From an uncultured Porphyromonadaceae bacterium (lineage in GTDB: Bacteria > Bacteroidota > Bacteroidia > Bacteroidales > Muribaculaceae): a stretch of DNA of 20,340 nt. Below the pieces are notes generated by a model, which was not told the DNA's origin, did no database searches, and saw only the letters and a program-made list of their open reading frames with translations. A program made the position numbers and the translations under genes. Positions 11,327-20,003 of this stretch are shown here, in pieces. How positions within the stretch are numbered: the stretch's first letter is position 1; the number at the start of each line of letters is the position of its first letter. Location of the stretch: NCBI GenBank assembly GCA_947175225.1, contig CAMWLX010000017.1, positions 1 through 20,340 on the forward strand, read 5' to 3'.

Positions 11327-14300
11327 TTACTTCACGATGAGCTTATGCACTGAAGCAGGATGTCCCGAAGTAGCTACCGAGACGATATAGACCCCCGGCT
11401 GGGCTACCGGTACAAGCCCTGCATCTGTGACTGTCTCTTTCGCGAGAAGCGTGCCGTCGGTATCGCTCACCGATACGATTGCCCGTCCATCAACCTTGAT
11501 TCCGATCTTTCCGTCGGCATCATATACACTCGCCTGCGTGGCATACATGGATCTTACGCCCGCTTCTTCAGCTGTAAGAAACTTGAATAGCACCGGATTT
11601 TTCTTGTCGGTATATATATAAGAACCAATATTCCTACTGTCCACTCCGAAATAGTCAGAACTGCTCTTCCACATTGCTCGCATGTTGTAGCCTCCTTCAG
11701 CCTTCTCCACCTGCACTGCTTTTGCTGTAGCAGGTTCATTGTTGCCAAGTCCTGTTTTCCAGTAATTGTCGCCTTCAGTCATATATCCATCCCCGGTGCG
11801 GAATGTAAAGAAAGATGTGAAATGATTCTTGAGCTTAGGCGAAAACTGATAAGATGGATTTGAAGTGTCAAGTTTTCCTAAACGGAATTTTCCGTCGGTC
11901 CCGTTGGTGTCGCTGTGTAGGAATAACCCTGACTCTGCTTCCTGAATATAGTAGACTGTTGATGGTTCGAATATCTTTGTTTCGGATGTGTCAGATTCTG
12001 GCTCTGTCTTCCTTAATGTAAGTATGCCGAGTTCTGCTGCTGACGACCATGCATTGTTGTTCACTTCAGAGCGGGCTATAAGCCTGAAATATCTTGCATT
12101 GACGGGAGCCGGAAGTTCTACGATCTGCTCTCCTGCTATGTCCTTGAATGTGCCGGTAGCAGCCGGAGCACCCCACACTTCAGGATTATTGCCGAAATAT
12201 ACCTCATATTCTTTGACACGTCCGTTGCTCATATCGCCACGTCCTTCATACACAAAGGCTGTCACCTCGTAGGTGTCGTGCATGTCGATAATTATCTCGT
12301 GTGGGCAAGATGTCTGATTATTGCCGTAGCTCGTATGCCAGATTGTGGAGGGATTATTGTCGATAGCATTCTTGACATCTTCGCCGCCACCCTGGTTGCT
12401 GTCTACTCTGTAGACACTCCATTTGCTCTTGTCGATAAACATCTCGATATCAGCATCAGTCACAAGACTGCGTGCCATGCCATCCTTTTCAGCGTATGCC
12501 ATCACATATCCTCCTTCTGAAAGTGTGAATGGTGCAGAATATTGTTGGTAGGTTGCGCCATTATCAAGGCTATAGCTTATTGTAGCTCCCTCTGTTGATG
12601 TAGTAAGGGTCACAACTCCTTTATCAGCTGAAATCACAACTGGCTGACATTGTGGGCTTGCCACGCGCGCCATCTCTACGAGCTCGCTGTCTGTGAGCTT
12701 AGTGGTGATCGGCATCAATATGAAATCGAAAGCGGTGGTCTGCGAGCGCAGTTCGTATTTGTCAAGCACGTCCGGTCCGCAGCTTGCATTTCCGAGAGCA
12801 CGCATTGCTGCGTCTATGCACACTACTGTTTTGTCGGTAAACTTCGCTTCATATGGGTGCTTGGCACGGTTCTGGCCGCTGATATTGTCGCCTGCACGCC
12901 AATGTGTAGCTGTTGCCGACATCTGTCCGGGAGCGACTACCATAAGGCCGCTGTCTCCGCCGTCGGTTAAAGTGATGAAACGCACTTCTTCCTTGTTTCC
13001 GGTCTCTTGCGGCAAGATATATGATGTCCATTGGTCTGTGACAGTGCTGTGGTAAAGACCCGGGAAGCAAGACTCCTTGCGGTCGCGGTAGTTTTCCCAT
13101 GGTCCACGTCCAAACCATGTGTATTGCTCATATTCTTTCGGCATATCGAATGTGAAACCGAGGCGCGGGATTATCACATTCTTTCTCGAAGGGGTAATGA
13201 TTGAACTTACTACTATTACTCCATCCGGCATCACAGTGTAAGACATCTGTGTCTTGAACGACATCGGGGAGGTTCCATCGCCTTTATATGTATTGTTGAC
13301 AGTAAGAGTCACGCTTCCGTTGTCGTTGACGGTTGTTGTCCATTTGCCTGGAGTGGCTTTCAAATTGCGAAGACCAAGGCTTTCCCATGTTCCTTTCTGG
13401 CGTCCGTCGTTGTCGGTCGGCAGACGGTAGGCATTCAGCTTGATTGTTTTGTCAATGATTTTGTTATCCCCAAAAGTGTAGGCGGAAAGTTGTCCGGAAG
13501 CCTTGGAGAAAACTGCCGTGAATGCAGGTGTGCTGAGGGTATAGCTGTTGGTGCCTTCCTCAATTTCGATTTTATCGTTAGCTTTGGCTACATATGTATC
13601 CTTATGAAGCGCATCGCGCAGTCTGAATTGCTCGGAAGCCACCTCGTAGCCGGCTTCAGCCCAAGGAGTGGCTTCTTTGTTTGTAACAGAGAAACGCACG
13701 AAATATTCCGCACCTTCTGCAGGGTTGGCAGGCAGGAGATTTGAGAGTGTGAAGCTCTGCGACTTACCTCCGTTCACATCAATATTTTCAACGGTGCCTT
13801 TGTCTATCTCTATGCCATCTTCCAATACTGTATAGCTGATATTGTAGGAAGAAAGATCGAGGAATGCTTGTTTATTCTTAATCTCAAACTCATATTTGAC
13901 GCTGTCTTTCATGATGAAGTCTGCCGGCTGGTAGATCTTCTTCACGTTGAGGGCTTTTGCTGAGTAGGAACAATCGGGGAATACTACACCGTTGATACAG
14001 AAGTTGCCGTCGTTAGGATTGTCGCCGAAGTCTCCGCCGTATGCCCAATATGTCTTGTCGGGGTTGCCCGGAACAGGCATTTTCAGTCCCTGGTCTTTCC
14101 AGTCCCAGATGAACTCTCCAGCCAATGCCGGATATTTCTCATAGACATCATAGAATTCTCTCTGGTTGCCCATTGAGTTGCCCATTGAGTGGGTGTTCTC
14201 ACACTGAAGGTGAGGCTTCACTTTCTGACCGCTGTTTGCCTGGTTGAGTCGGTCGCGTCCGATGCTTTCCATCCAATCTACGCCACCATACATAGTGCTT

Positions 14301-15853
14301 GACACGTCGGCATAGTCGCTGTTGCCCTCATAGTGGGTGAGCCGGGTCTTGTCGAGTTTCTTGATTGCGGTCGATACGGCTTTGAAGTTAGGGCCATTGC
14401 CGGATTCGTTGCCATAAGACCATATGATGATGCTCGGATGATTGCGCATCCAAAGCACATGGTTCTCGTTGCGCTCCACCATTGCATTCTTGAATGCTTC
14501 CACACTCGAAAGTCCGGTGTTGGCGTGGCATTCCACGTCTGCCTCAGCTATCAGATAAAGGCCATATTTATCGCATAGGTCATAGAAATAGGGATTGTTG
14601 GGATAATGGCTTGTGCGCACTGCATTGATGTTGAGGCTCTTCATTGTCATCACATCCTTCTCCATCTCTTCGCGTGGCACTGTGCGTCCATATTCTCCGC
14701 TGAAATCGTGACGGTCTACGCCGTGGATGAGAAGCGGTTGCCCGTTGATAAGGATTTCACCCTTCTTCCCGATCTCGATCTGTCGGAATCCCAGCTTATG
14801 GCCGCGCACATCTATTTCGTTTCCGTCCTCGTCGGTAAGCGTGAGGGAGAGATCATAGAGGTTAGGCTGTTCGGCATTCCAGAGCCTTGGGCTGCTGACC
14901 GGTATGGAAAGATTGTAGATCCCGGTTTGGCTTACTGCAATTGTCTTTTCAGCCAAGACAGCTCCATTGTCTATGATCTTGGCAGTAAGATTGCCATTGA
15001 TGGGAGCACCCTCTATCAAGGTCTCTATGTCTACGGTCGAGTTGGTGTAGTTGTCGGTAAGAGTTGTTTTGGCGAAATAGTCGCGTATCTGAGTCTTTGG
15101 AGCCGACCAAAGGAATACGTCGCGTGTGATGCCGGTCATTCGCCAGTAGTCCTGACACTCAAGGAAAGACCCGCTCGTAAACCTGTAGACCTGTACGGCT
15201 ATGGTGTTTTCTCCATCCTGAAGAAGGTCTGTGATCTTGAACTCGGAGGGAAGGTATGAATCTTCTGCATATCCGGCAAACTTGCCGTTGACCCATACAT
15301 AGTAGCCGTGTCCGGCGCCGTTGAATCGGACATAGACATCCCTGCCGTCCCACTCATGTGGTACGGTGAATGTGCGTCGGTAGCTTCCGACAGGATTTTT
15401 CATGTTCTCGTTGTAGGTGAACCATCCGGGGCGGTTTGCCATCACGCTGTATGTCTTCTCGTCATAACTGAATGGGTAAGCCACGTTGCAATATAGCGGC
15501 TTGTCCCATTTCTTGTCGTTTCGCACGCCGTAGACTTGCCATGCAGCCGGCACATCGATATCGTCCCAACCGTCTACTGAGTATTCCGGAGCCTCGAACC
15601 CTGCCGGGGTTTTACCGGGGTCGGCAACCCATTTGAATTTCCAAACTCCATTGAGCGATTTATAGTAGGGCGATTGTTCTATTTCTGTGGAATTTAAGGC
15701 AGACGCATCAGCAAGCGGAATGCCGAGTGTGTGGGCACGTTCGCGGTTAAGGTGGGTGACGCTTACGTCGTCCCATTCCTTGTAGGTCTGAGCATATGCC
15801 GAGGCAAATCCGGTTGCCGCGACAACTGCCGCCAAAGTAAGAATTCTTTTCAT
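11327..15853 (-). CDS. Secreted multidomain GH2 beta-galactosidase
   Basis: 1508 residues, far longer than LacZ (about 1020). MKRILTLAAVVAATGFASAYA is a signal peptide. The LacZ-type core covers about 40-1050: sugar-binding and Ig-like parts, a TIM barrel from about 371 with GNESGNG (acid/base Glu 483), QCENTHSMGNS (nucleophile Glu 552) and GEFIWDWKDQGL, then the Bgal_small region. Added at the C-terminus are a chitobiase-type domain (about 1066-1138, ATISYSLDNGATY), an F5/8 discoidin-like domain (about 1143-1281, AIDNNPSTIWHTSYG; ARYFRLIARSEV), an unrecognised beta-rich part (about 1298-1431) and a tail ending PGVYIVSVATSGHPASVHKLIVK, which resembles a type IX secretion signal. It should cleave terminal beta-galactosides from host or plant glycans outside the cell. 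No SusC/SusD genes are adjacent. A promoter lies at 15891-15921 and a terminator at 11270-11299. Confidence 0.92.
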   Translation of the reverse strand: MKRILTLAAVVAATGFASAYAQTYKEWDDVSVTHLNRERAHTLGIPLADASALNSTEIEQSPYYKSLNGVWKFKWVADPGKTPAGFEAPEYSVDGWDDIDVPAAWQVYGVRNDKKWDKPLYCNVAYPFSYDEKTYSVMANRPGWFTYNENMKNPVGSYRRTFTVPHEWDGRDVYVRFNGAGHGYYVWVNGKFAGYAEDSYLPSEFKITDLLQDGENTIAVQVYRFTSGSFLECQDYWRMTGITRDVFLWSAPKTQIRDYFAKTTLTDNYTNSTVDIETLIEGAPINGNLTAKIIDNGAVLAEKTIAVSQTGIYNLSIPVSSPRLWNAEQPNLYDLSLTLTDEDGNEIDVRGHKLGFRQIEIGKKGEILINGQPLLIHGVDRHDFSGEYGRTVPREEMEKDVMTMKSLNINAVRTSHYPNNPYFYDLCDKYGLYLIAEADVECHANTGLSSVEAFKNAMVERNENHVLWMRNHPSIIIWSYGNESGNGPNFKAVSTAIKKLDKTRLTHYEGNSDYADVSSTMYGGVDWMESIGRDRLNQANSGQKVKPHLQCENTHSMGNSMGNQREFYDVYEKYPALAGEFIWDWKDQGLKMPVPGNPDKTYWAYGGDFGDNPNDGNFCINGVVFPDCSYSAKALNVKKIYQPADFIMKDSVKYEFEIKNKQAFLDLSSYNISYTVLEDGIEIDKGTVENIDVNGGKSQSFTLSNLLPANPAEGAEYFVRFSVTNKEATPWAEAGYEVASEQFRLRDALHKDTYVAKANDKIEIEEGTNSYTLSTPAFTAVFSKASGQLSAYTFGDNKIIDKTIKLNAYRLPTDNDGRQKGTWESLGLRNLKATPGKWTTTVNDNGSVTLTVNNTYKGDGTSPMSFKTQMSYTVMPDGVIVVSSIITPSRKNVIIPRLGFTFDMPKEYEQYTWFGRGPWENYRDRKESCFPGLYHSTVTDQWTSYILPQETGNKEEVRFITLTDGGDSGLMVVAPGQMSATATHWRAGDNISGQNRAKHPYEAKFTDKTVVCIDAAMRALGNASCGPDVLDKYELRSQTTAFDFILMPITTKLTDSELVEMARVASPQCQPVVISADKGVVTLTTSTEGATISYSLDNGATYQQYSAPFTLSEGGYVMAYAEKDGMARSLVTDADIEMFIDKSKWSVYRVDSNQGGGEDVKNAIDNNPSTIWHTSYGNNQTSCPHEIIIDMHDTYEVTAFVYEGRGDMSNGRVKEYEVYFGNNPEVWGAPAATGTFKDIAGEQIVELPAPVNARYFRLIARSEVNNNAWSSAAELGILTLRKTEPESDTSETKIFEPSTVYYIQEAESGLFLHSDTNGTDGKFRLGKLDTSNPSYQFSPKLKNHFTSFFTFRTGDGYMTEGDNYWKTGLGNNEPATAKAVQVEKAEGGYNMRAMWKSSSDYFGVDSRNIGSYIYTDKKNPVLFKFLTAEEAGVRSMYATQASVYDADGKIGIKVDGRAIVSVSDTDGTLLAKETVTDAGLVPVAQPGVYIVSVATSGHPASVHKLIVK

Positions 15854-15890
15854 GGTAAATCCTTTTATCGTAAATAATCTTTTGCTGATG

Positions 15891-15921
15891 CAAAAGTACG
15901 AATTAAATATTCATTTTGCAA
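15891..15921 (-). promoter_or_regulatory. Promoter of the beta-galactosidase gene
   Basis: On the minus strand TTG (15921-15919), a 20-base spacer and TACTTTTG (15898-15891). Transcription would start near 15887, leaving a leader of about 34 bases before the ATG at 15853. I saw no operator-like repeat overlapping it. Confidence 0.65.
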
Positions 15922-15941
15922 GCTTTTCTCCAGAAAATTCC

Positions 15942-16325
15942 CTATCCGTATACAAGTTTCAAGCTTTTATTCACCACATACATTTTTACTGCATTCCTTT
16001 CAGGAAGAGGAGATCCGAATCTGAGAATGAAAAGTTTATTGATAGTCGAATAAATTGCGTGGTCGTTTATTTTCAGATTCAATGACGTACTATTTACATA
16101 TTCAGGGCTATCCATATTGTCAGATATATACTTAGGAACCAAATATCTGATTGCTTCGTAAGCTGACTTAATATAAGGAAGGCTTTTTTCACCAATATGA
16201 TCCATGCATGCCACAGAGAATTTCCTGAATGCCGGCACCTGAGATATTATATTATCTCCATATTCAAGCACTTCATTCAAAATACCCATTCGTTCTTTTT
16301 TATTGGTGGAATCCTCTTTGTTCAT
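15942..16325 (-). CDS. Small hypothetical protein (127 residues)
   Basis: I start it at ATG 16325 (MNKEDSTNKKERMGILNEVLEYG), which is preceded by AAGGAGGG, a strong ribosome-binding site and rare in this window. A 107-residue upstream extension is open but overlaps the preceding gene and is low-complexity, so I reject it. The protein has a charged N-terminus, a helical middle (VPAFRKFSVACMDHIGEKSLPYIKSAYEAIRYLVPKYI) and a beta-like end (STSLNLKINDHAIYSTINKLFILRFG). No signal peptide, clear membrane segment or known domain is recognised. The DNA here is AT-rich compared with the beta-galactosidase gene, like the two genes upstream, which suggests shared foreign origin. It may be the third gene of the rhuM2 unit or have its own promoter (TAAATTTG at 16374-16381). 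Confidence 0.6.
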   Translation of the reverse strand: MNKEDSTNKKERMGILNEVLEYGDNIISQVPAFRKFSVACMDHIGEKSLPYIKSAYEAIRYLVPKYISDNMDSPEYVNSTSLNLKINDHAIYSTINKLFILRFGSPLPERNAVKMYVVNKSLKLVYG

Positions 16326-16373
16326 ATTTCCCTCCTTATTATCTTGCTTGTAGCCTAAATTTTTATGATTCTG

Positions 16374-16381
16374 CAAATTTA
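16374..16381 (-). promoter_or_regulatory. Possible -7 element before the 127-residue gene
   Basis: TAAATTTG on the minus strand fits TAnnTTTG and lies 48 bases before the ATG at 16325, but no TTTG is found 19-21 bases upstream. The region is AT-rich, so a chance match is possible. The gap 16326-16506 shows nothing else. Confidence 0.3.
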
Positions 16382-16506
16382 GTAAAACTTTCTTAATGGG
16401 GATAATTGAGCAGACGAATTTTTCTAAATTTGAAATTAAAAAGAATGACATATTTATCCAGATTCTCTTGGCTGGCAGTAGTTTTATGAGAAATAAATCT
16501 TTAGTT

Positions 16507-16968
16507 TTACCATGTTCTCTTTTCTTGGAATTTTTGGATTTTCTTAGAGTTAGACCAGTGTTCATTGAGTAATTCGATGAATCGAGAACGTAGGATTTTG
16601 TTGATTTCTGAGGATTCAAGAACTCTCGTATTATAGAAACATTCACTGTATTCGATGAAGAACTTTTCTTTTTGATTCAATGAATCGTAGGCAGATGCGA
16701 TAGACCTTTCTATGGCATCTTCGAGAAAAGGGCTGATCTCCTCCCAACTTTTAGACTGATATTCACATGACAGAATATCGAACGTATTGAATGTATTGGG
16801 ATAATCGTCAGCATTAGGGAGCAAGAAGACAGGCCAAGAGTTTATGATGCGCATGATACGCTTGGCTACAAGTGTTATCAACTCATCTGCGAAATGGGAA
16901 CATTGGTCTTGTATCTCATGAAGAAGATTTTCCTCTTCTGAAAATATGTTTTTATGAATGTCAGTCAT
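16507..16968 (-). CDS. Small acidic hypothetical protein directly behind rhuM paralogue 2
   Basis: 153 residues. It begins MTDIHKNIFSEEENLLHEI and is mostly predicted helical: CSHFADELITLVAKRIMRIINSWP, then WEEISPFLEDAIERSIASAYDSL, then ESSEINKILRSRFIELLNEHW. It has no signal peptide, membrane span or domain I recognise. The start lies 9 bases after the rhuM stop at 16978, so the pair is almost surely co-transcribed. The first rhuM in the window likewise has a small acidic gene (UPF0158) just downstream, but the two small proteins show no visible sequence similarity. Low GC points to horizontal transfer. A role as RhuM partner, effector or neutraliser is a hypothesis from gene order only. Confidence 0.65.
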   Translation of the reverse strand: MTDIHKNIFSEEENLLHEIQDQCSHFADELITLVAKRIMRIINSWPVFLLPNADDYPNTFNTFDILSCEYQSKSWEEISPFLEDAIERSIASAYDSLNQKEKFFIEYSECFYNTRVLESSEINKILRSRFIELLNEHWSNSKKIQKFQEKRTW

Positions 16969-16977
16969 AATTCTGGA

Positions 16978-17964
16978 TTAATTATCAAACATACCTCTAA
17001 TTTCCTTATCAAAGTCGGAGTCTATGCGTTGGGTTGGATTGAAAAGGTCGTATTCAGCTTCGGCTTTTTCTTTAGCATCTTTAGCAGATACAGATCCTTT
17101 ATTGGGCAGAATCTTATAGTCATTGAATGTCAGAAATTTATTGATGCTTGCGGCAAACTGCTCCATATTGAATACGTTACCTCGTTCTATCTGACTTTCT
17201 ATATAGTCGAAATATGATGTTACGGTGCGTTCGAGCGAACGAATCTCCTTTCCAGACAGATAATTCTTTGCTATGGATACATCGGACTTCAAGATTCTGC
17301 CATCAGGCGCATGCTTCCATGTAGTCAGACCCATATTGGGTTTAGTATGGTCGGCACTTTCATGTATGATTTCCGCAGCCGTATGGCCTGTAATTGCATA
17401 GTGGAACCGATTCTGCACCATAGCGTAGAAATCCTTTGTTGTAGGAGCCAGCCGGTCGTAGTCAACACTACATTCGGCATAAATATCAGTAATCTGCTGC
17501 CAGATACGTCGTTCGCTTGCTCGGATGGAGCGAACTCGCTCAAGAAGTTCGCGGAAATAGTCCTGACCAAAGACAGCATTGCCTTGCTTCAGACGGTCAT
17601 CATCCAAAACGAATCCCTTTCGGATGAATTCATTCAAAATTCTTGTGGCCCATTGCCGAAAGCGAGTAGCCTTTTGGCTATTGACACGATAACCTACACT
17701 GATTATGGCATCGAGATTGTAGAAGGAGGTCTTGTAATTCTTACCGTCAGCGGCAGTATGTGCAAATTTTGCACATACTGAATCTTCTTGTAGTTCACCA
17801 CTTTCAAAGATATTCCTCAAATGTTTGGTAATGACCGTGCGATCGACATCGAAGAGCTGAGCCATAGCCTTTTGGGTGAGCCAAATGGTCTCACCTTCCA
17901 CATAGACCTGTACACTACCGTTTCCATCCGGAAGATTGTATAGTTGAAATTGAATATTATCCAT
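16978..17964 (-). CDS. RhuM-family protein (paralogue 2)
   Basis: 328 residues. It aligns along its length with the RhuM at 374-1384, without gaps over the first 62 residues. A helix-turn-helix-like part lies at about 26-58 (ETIWLTQKAMAQLFDVDRTVITKHLRNIF). The family core follows: FYNLDAIISVGYRVNSQKATRFRQWATRIL, FVLDDDRLK, ITGHTAAEIIHESAD, IAKNYLSGKEI. Many invariant positions match paralogue 1, but overall the two have diverged strongly, so they are not a recent duplication. Codons 62-70 carry a perfect palindrome unlike that of paralogue 1 in sequence, at the same codons. The gene probably encodes a cytoplasmic DNA-binding protein. A small acidic gene follows after 9 bases. I saw no good TAnnTTTG element in the 138-base gap upstream. 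Confidence 0.87.
   Translation of the reverse strand: MDNIQFQLYNLPDGNGSVQVYVEGETIWLTQKAMAQLFDVDRTVITKHLRNIFESGELQEDSVCAKFAHTAADGKNYKTSFYNLDAIISVGYRVNSQKATRFRQWATRILNEFIRKGFVLDDDRLKQGNAVFGQDYFRELLERVRSIRASERRIWQQITDIYAECSVDYDRLAPTTKDFYAMVQNRFHYAITGHTAAEIIHESADHTKPNMGLTTWKHAPDGRILKSDVSIAKNYLSGKEIRSLERTVTSYFDYIESQIERGNVFNMEQFAASINKFLTFNDYKILPNKGSVSAKDAKEKAEAEYDLFNPTQRIDSDFDKEIRGMFDN
17754..17780. repeat. 27-bp perfect palindrome inside rhuM paralogue 2, centred on codon 66
   Basis: Left arm CAGTATGTGCAAA (17754-17766), centre T (17767), right arm TTTGCACATACTG (17768-17780), with arms complementary over 13 bases. On the gene strand it runs from codon 62 (Ser) to codon 70 (Thr), coding for S-VCAKFAHT, and is centred on the third base of codon 66 (Lys). 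This is the very position of the 559-583 palindrome in paralogue 1. Confidence 0.9.
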
Positions 17965-18102
17965 TGAATTTAAGTGTCTTAAGTTGAGCGAGAATTTCGG
18001 CTTAATGAGGTTATTGAAGATTTTGAATTTACCAAATTACTATAACTGCTTTCTCGATGATGTCAGCCTTTTCTTTTGCGAAAATCTTATTTAGTCACAT
18101 TC

Positions 18103-19854
18103 CTATTCTTTAGCGGCGTCAAGATTGAAAATAGGAGAGTCGCCATAGGCCGGGAGCCTGCGGTAGAAGCCAATCCAGAATGCAATGTAGTCCTGCACTA
18201 TCTTGCGCCCTGTTTCCTTTCCTTGTGAGGCCCCGATACATGCCTCAGGCAGCAGGTTATGCTCCTGAATATACACAGCCACATCTTGTGGCATTGCATT
18301 GTGGAAGACGAGATCGTTAAACGAGTCTTTTGCGGCTGGCCGTTTACGATAGAAACGGTTGCCGGGAAGATCAAATGCATAGCCCATATCCGGCAATATA
18401 GCTATCCCTAATTCCCGGCTGATAAGGACTATGAAGTTTTTTGCATCCGGATACTGTCCTCCTATTTTAGTTGGCAAATCGATCTTTTTAAGGAATGATT
18501 CCATCTGGGTTATACAGACTACCTGTTTCCCATCGAGCATCCCGATCCATTCCCGGGTCTGCTCTCTTTGCTGTTCGTAGGTAAGGTGGGAGTGCTGATT
18601 TTCCCACTCCGCCTTTAATGACGGATCCCCCGCCAGCAGTCCGTTCAGAAGATACTTCCCCTTGTATTTAATGAGGTTGCATTTTGCATACTGGATCATA
18701 TCAGGCCTGAACCCTTTTGCGAATGAATCCCGCTGCACCTCCAGTCTTTCATGTCCGGAAGTTTCGAAGAAAATCTTACGGCTTTTCTTATCCTGACTTA
18801 TTGCATATATCTGCAGGGGAAGCACTTCTATTGCTTCTATATCGGCAGCAAGGGCATCATATCCGAATTCAGCCGACAAGGCAGCTGTCAATGTCCTGGA
18901 AGGGCAGCCCATGGCACTCATTGATCGTTGCCAGGCCTCGGCAGCTACTAATCCATAAGTGAATTGGTCAAGATCTTTGATACCGACAGACTCGTCCATA
19001 TAAGCCTTTCCCGCTTCGCTCATAAGTGAATCTAAATAACCTGGAAAATAGCTGAGCGGGTTTCGGAAAACGAGCCAAGTTGCAATTTCTCTTATTTCTA
19101 TATAGTCTTCCTTTCGGAAAGAGCGACGAATCCAGTCGGTCACGCGCAGGGCTTCCGGTGCCTCTTCATATCTGCAATCGAGTTCATCAAACATCCGGGC
19201 TGACAATAATGCCCATCCTGTGGCAAGTGGAGAATATGTCACATCATTATCCTTGCCGATTCGGCAGGCTGTCATCCAAATGAGGAAACGAATATCCTCT
19301 TCATTTATGTGGTCGGGCATATAGTCTGCGTGGTTGCAGTCGTAGAAGGGGAGTCGGTAGCCATACCGCTGCAAGCAAACGCGACGCATGGCACTGAATA
19401 CCTTGGTCTCGCTGACGATATCTTCCAGATATGCGGCAAGAACTCGTCCGAGTTCACGCGCGAATGTATATGGATCTTTCATCGGTATCTTGAAATCGAG
19501 AATCAGGTCGCATATCTCATTTGCAAGTTCTGAATAATACTTATCTGATCCACAAACGATGTTTGCTGGATGAGTCCGGCTCCACTCGCCAGGAGTCACC
19601 ATATCGAAATCGGAGAAGTCATCCTCGTCATCATAATCCTCTTCATCAAGAAACCCATCTTCATTATACTCTGAATTTTCAAAGCTTTGGATGGCTTCTT
19701 CAAACAGACGGCTAAATTTCTCTTTGCCAAGAGCCTTCTCCATAGCTCTTAACTCTTCGGACACCTCCGCCATCGACATGTGCTCCGGATTTTTTGTATT
19801 GGTTCTTGTATGGTTGGTTTTCCCGGCAAATGGGTTCTTTCTTTTCTTATTCAT
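18103..19854 (-). CDS. DUF3843-like protein of unknown function
   Basis: 583 residues, no signal peptide. The first 85 residues are low-complexity: a basic start (MNKKRKNPFAGKTNHTRTN) and a very acidic run (EDGFLDEEDYDDEDDFSDFD). Then come TPGEWSRTHPANIVCGSDKYYSELANEICDLI and LGRVLAAYLEDIV, with later LPFYDCNHADYMPDHINEEDIRFLIWM; this order recalls the DUF3843 family of Bacteroidetes, whose function is unknown. The last 230 residues (PLQIYAISQDKKSRKIFFETSG; MLDGKQVVCITQMESFLKKI; FIVLISRELGIAILPDMGYAFDLPGN) look like a separate globular domain. The assignment is from memory by eye. Transcription should start at the promoter at 19900-19930, about 40 bases upstream of the ATG. The rhuM2 gene follows after 138 bases on the same strand. 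Confidence 0.6.
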   Translation of the reverse strand: MNKKRKNPFAGKTNHTRTNTKNPEHMSMAEVSEELRAMEKALGKEKFSRLFEEAIQSFENSEYNEDGFLDEEDYDDEDDFSDFDMVTPGEWSRTHPANIVCGSDKYYSELANEICDLILDFKIPMKDPYTFARELGRVLAAYLEDIVSETKVFSAMRRVCLQRYGYRLPFYDCNHADYMPDHINEEDIRFLIWMTACRIGKDNDVTYSPLATGWALLSARMFDELDCRYEEAPEALRVTDWIRRSFRKEDYIEIREIATWLVFRNPLSYFPGYLDSLMSEAGKAYMDESVGIKDLDQFTYGLVAAEAWQRSMSAMGCPSRTLTAALSAEFGYDALAADIEAIEVLPLQIYAISQDKKSRKIFFETSGHERLEVQRDSFAKGFRPDMIQYAKCNLIKYKGKYLLNGLLAGDPSLKAEWENQHSHLTYEQQREQTREWIGMLDGKQVVCITQMESFLKKIDLPTKIGGQYPDAKNFIVLISRELGIAILPDMGYAFDLPGNRFYRKRPAAKDSFNDLVFHNAMPQDVAVYIQEHNLLPEACIGASQGKETGRKIVQDYIAFWIGFYRRLPAYGDSPIFNLDAAKE

Positions 19855-19899
19855 GGAGTATACTCAGAGGTTGATGATATATTTAGATTCCTTCACCTG

Positions 19900-19930
19900 C
19901 AAAGTTACCAATAAAATAAGACATCTCAAA
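19900..19930 (-). promoter_or_regulatory. Promoter of the DUF3843-like gene
   Basis: On the minus strand TTTG (19930-19927), a 19-base spacer and TAACTTTG (19907-19900), a full match to the Bacteroidetes promoter consensus. The start site would lie near 19896. Confidence 0.65.
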
Positions 19931-20003
19931 ATATTACTTTGCAATAATCATGAAAAACAGAGTTTTTTTTAGTCGGCGCAGCCTTTTTTCTTTAGCTGGC
20001 AGC

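Noticed and set aside
14606..15259. 217-codon plus-strand ORF
   Set aside because: It is antisense to the strongly supported beta-galactosidase core and has no recognisable domain.
16326..16646. 107-residue N-terminal extension of the gene at 15942-16325
   Set aside because: It overlaps the preceding gene and reads as low-complexity; the ATG at 16325 has a strong ribosome-binding site.
19970..20000. T-rich and GC-rich stretch that resembles a terminator
   Set aside because: The GGC-GCA-GCC stem is only three base pairs, and the T-run lies on the wrong side for the minus-strand gene.
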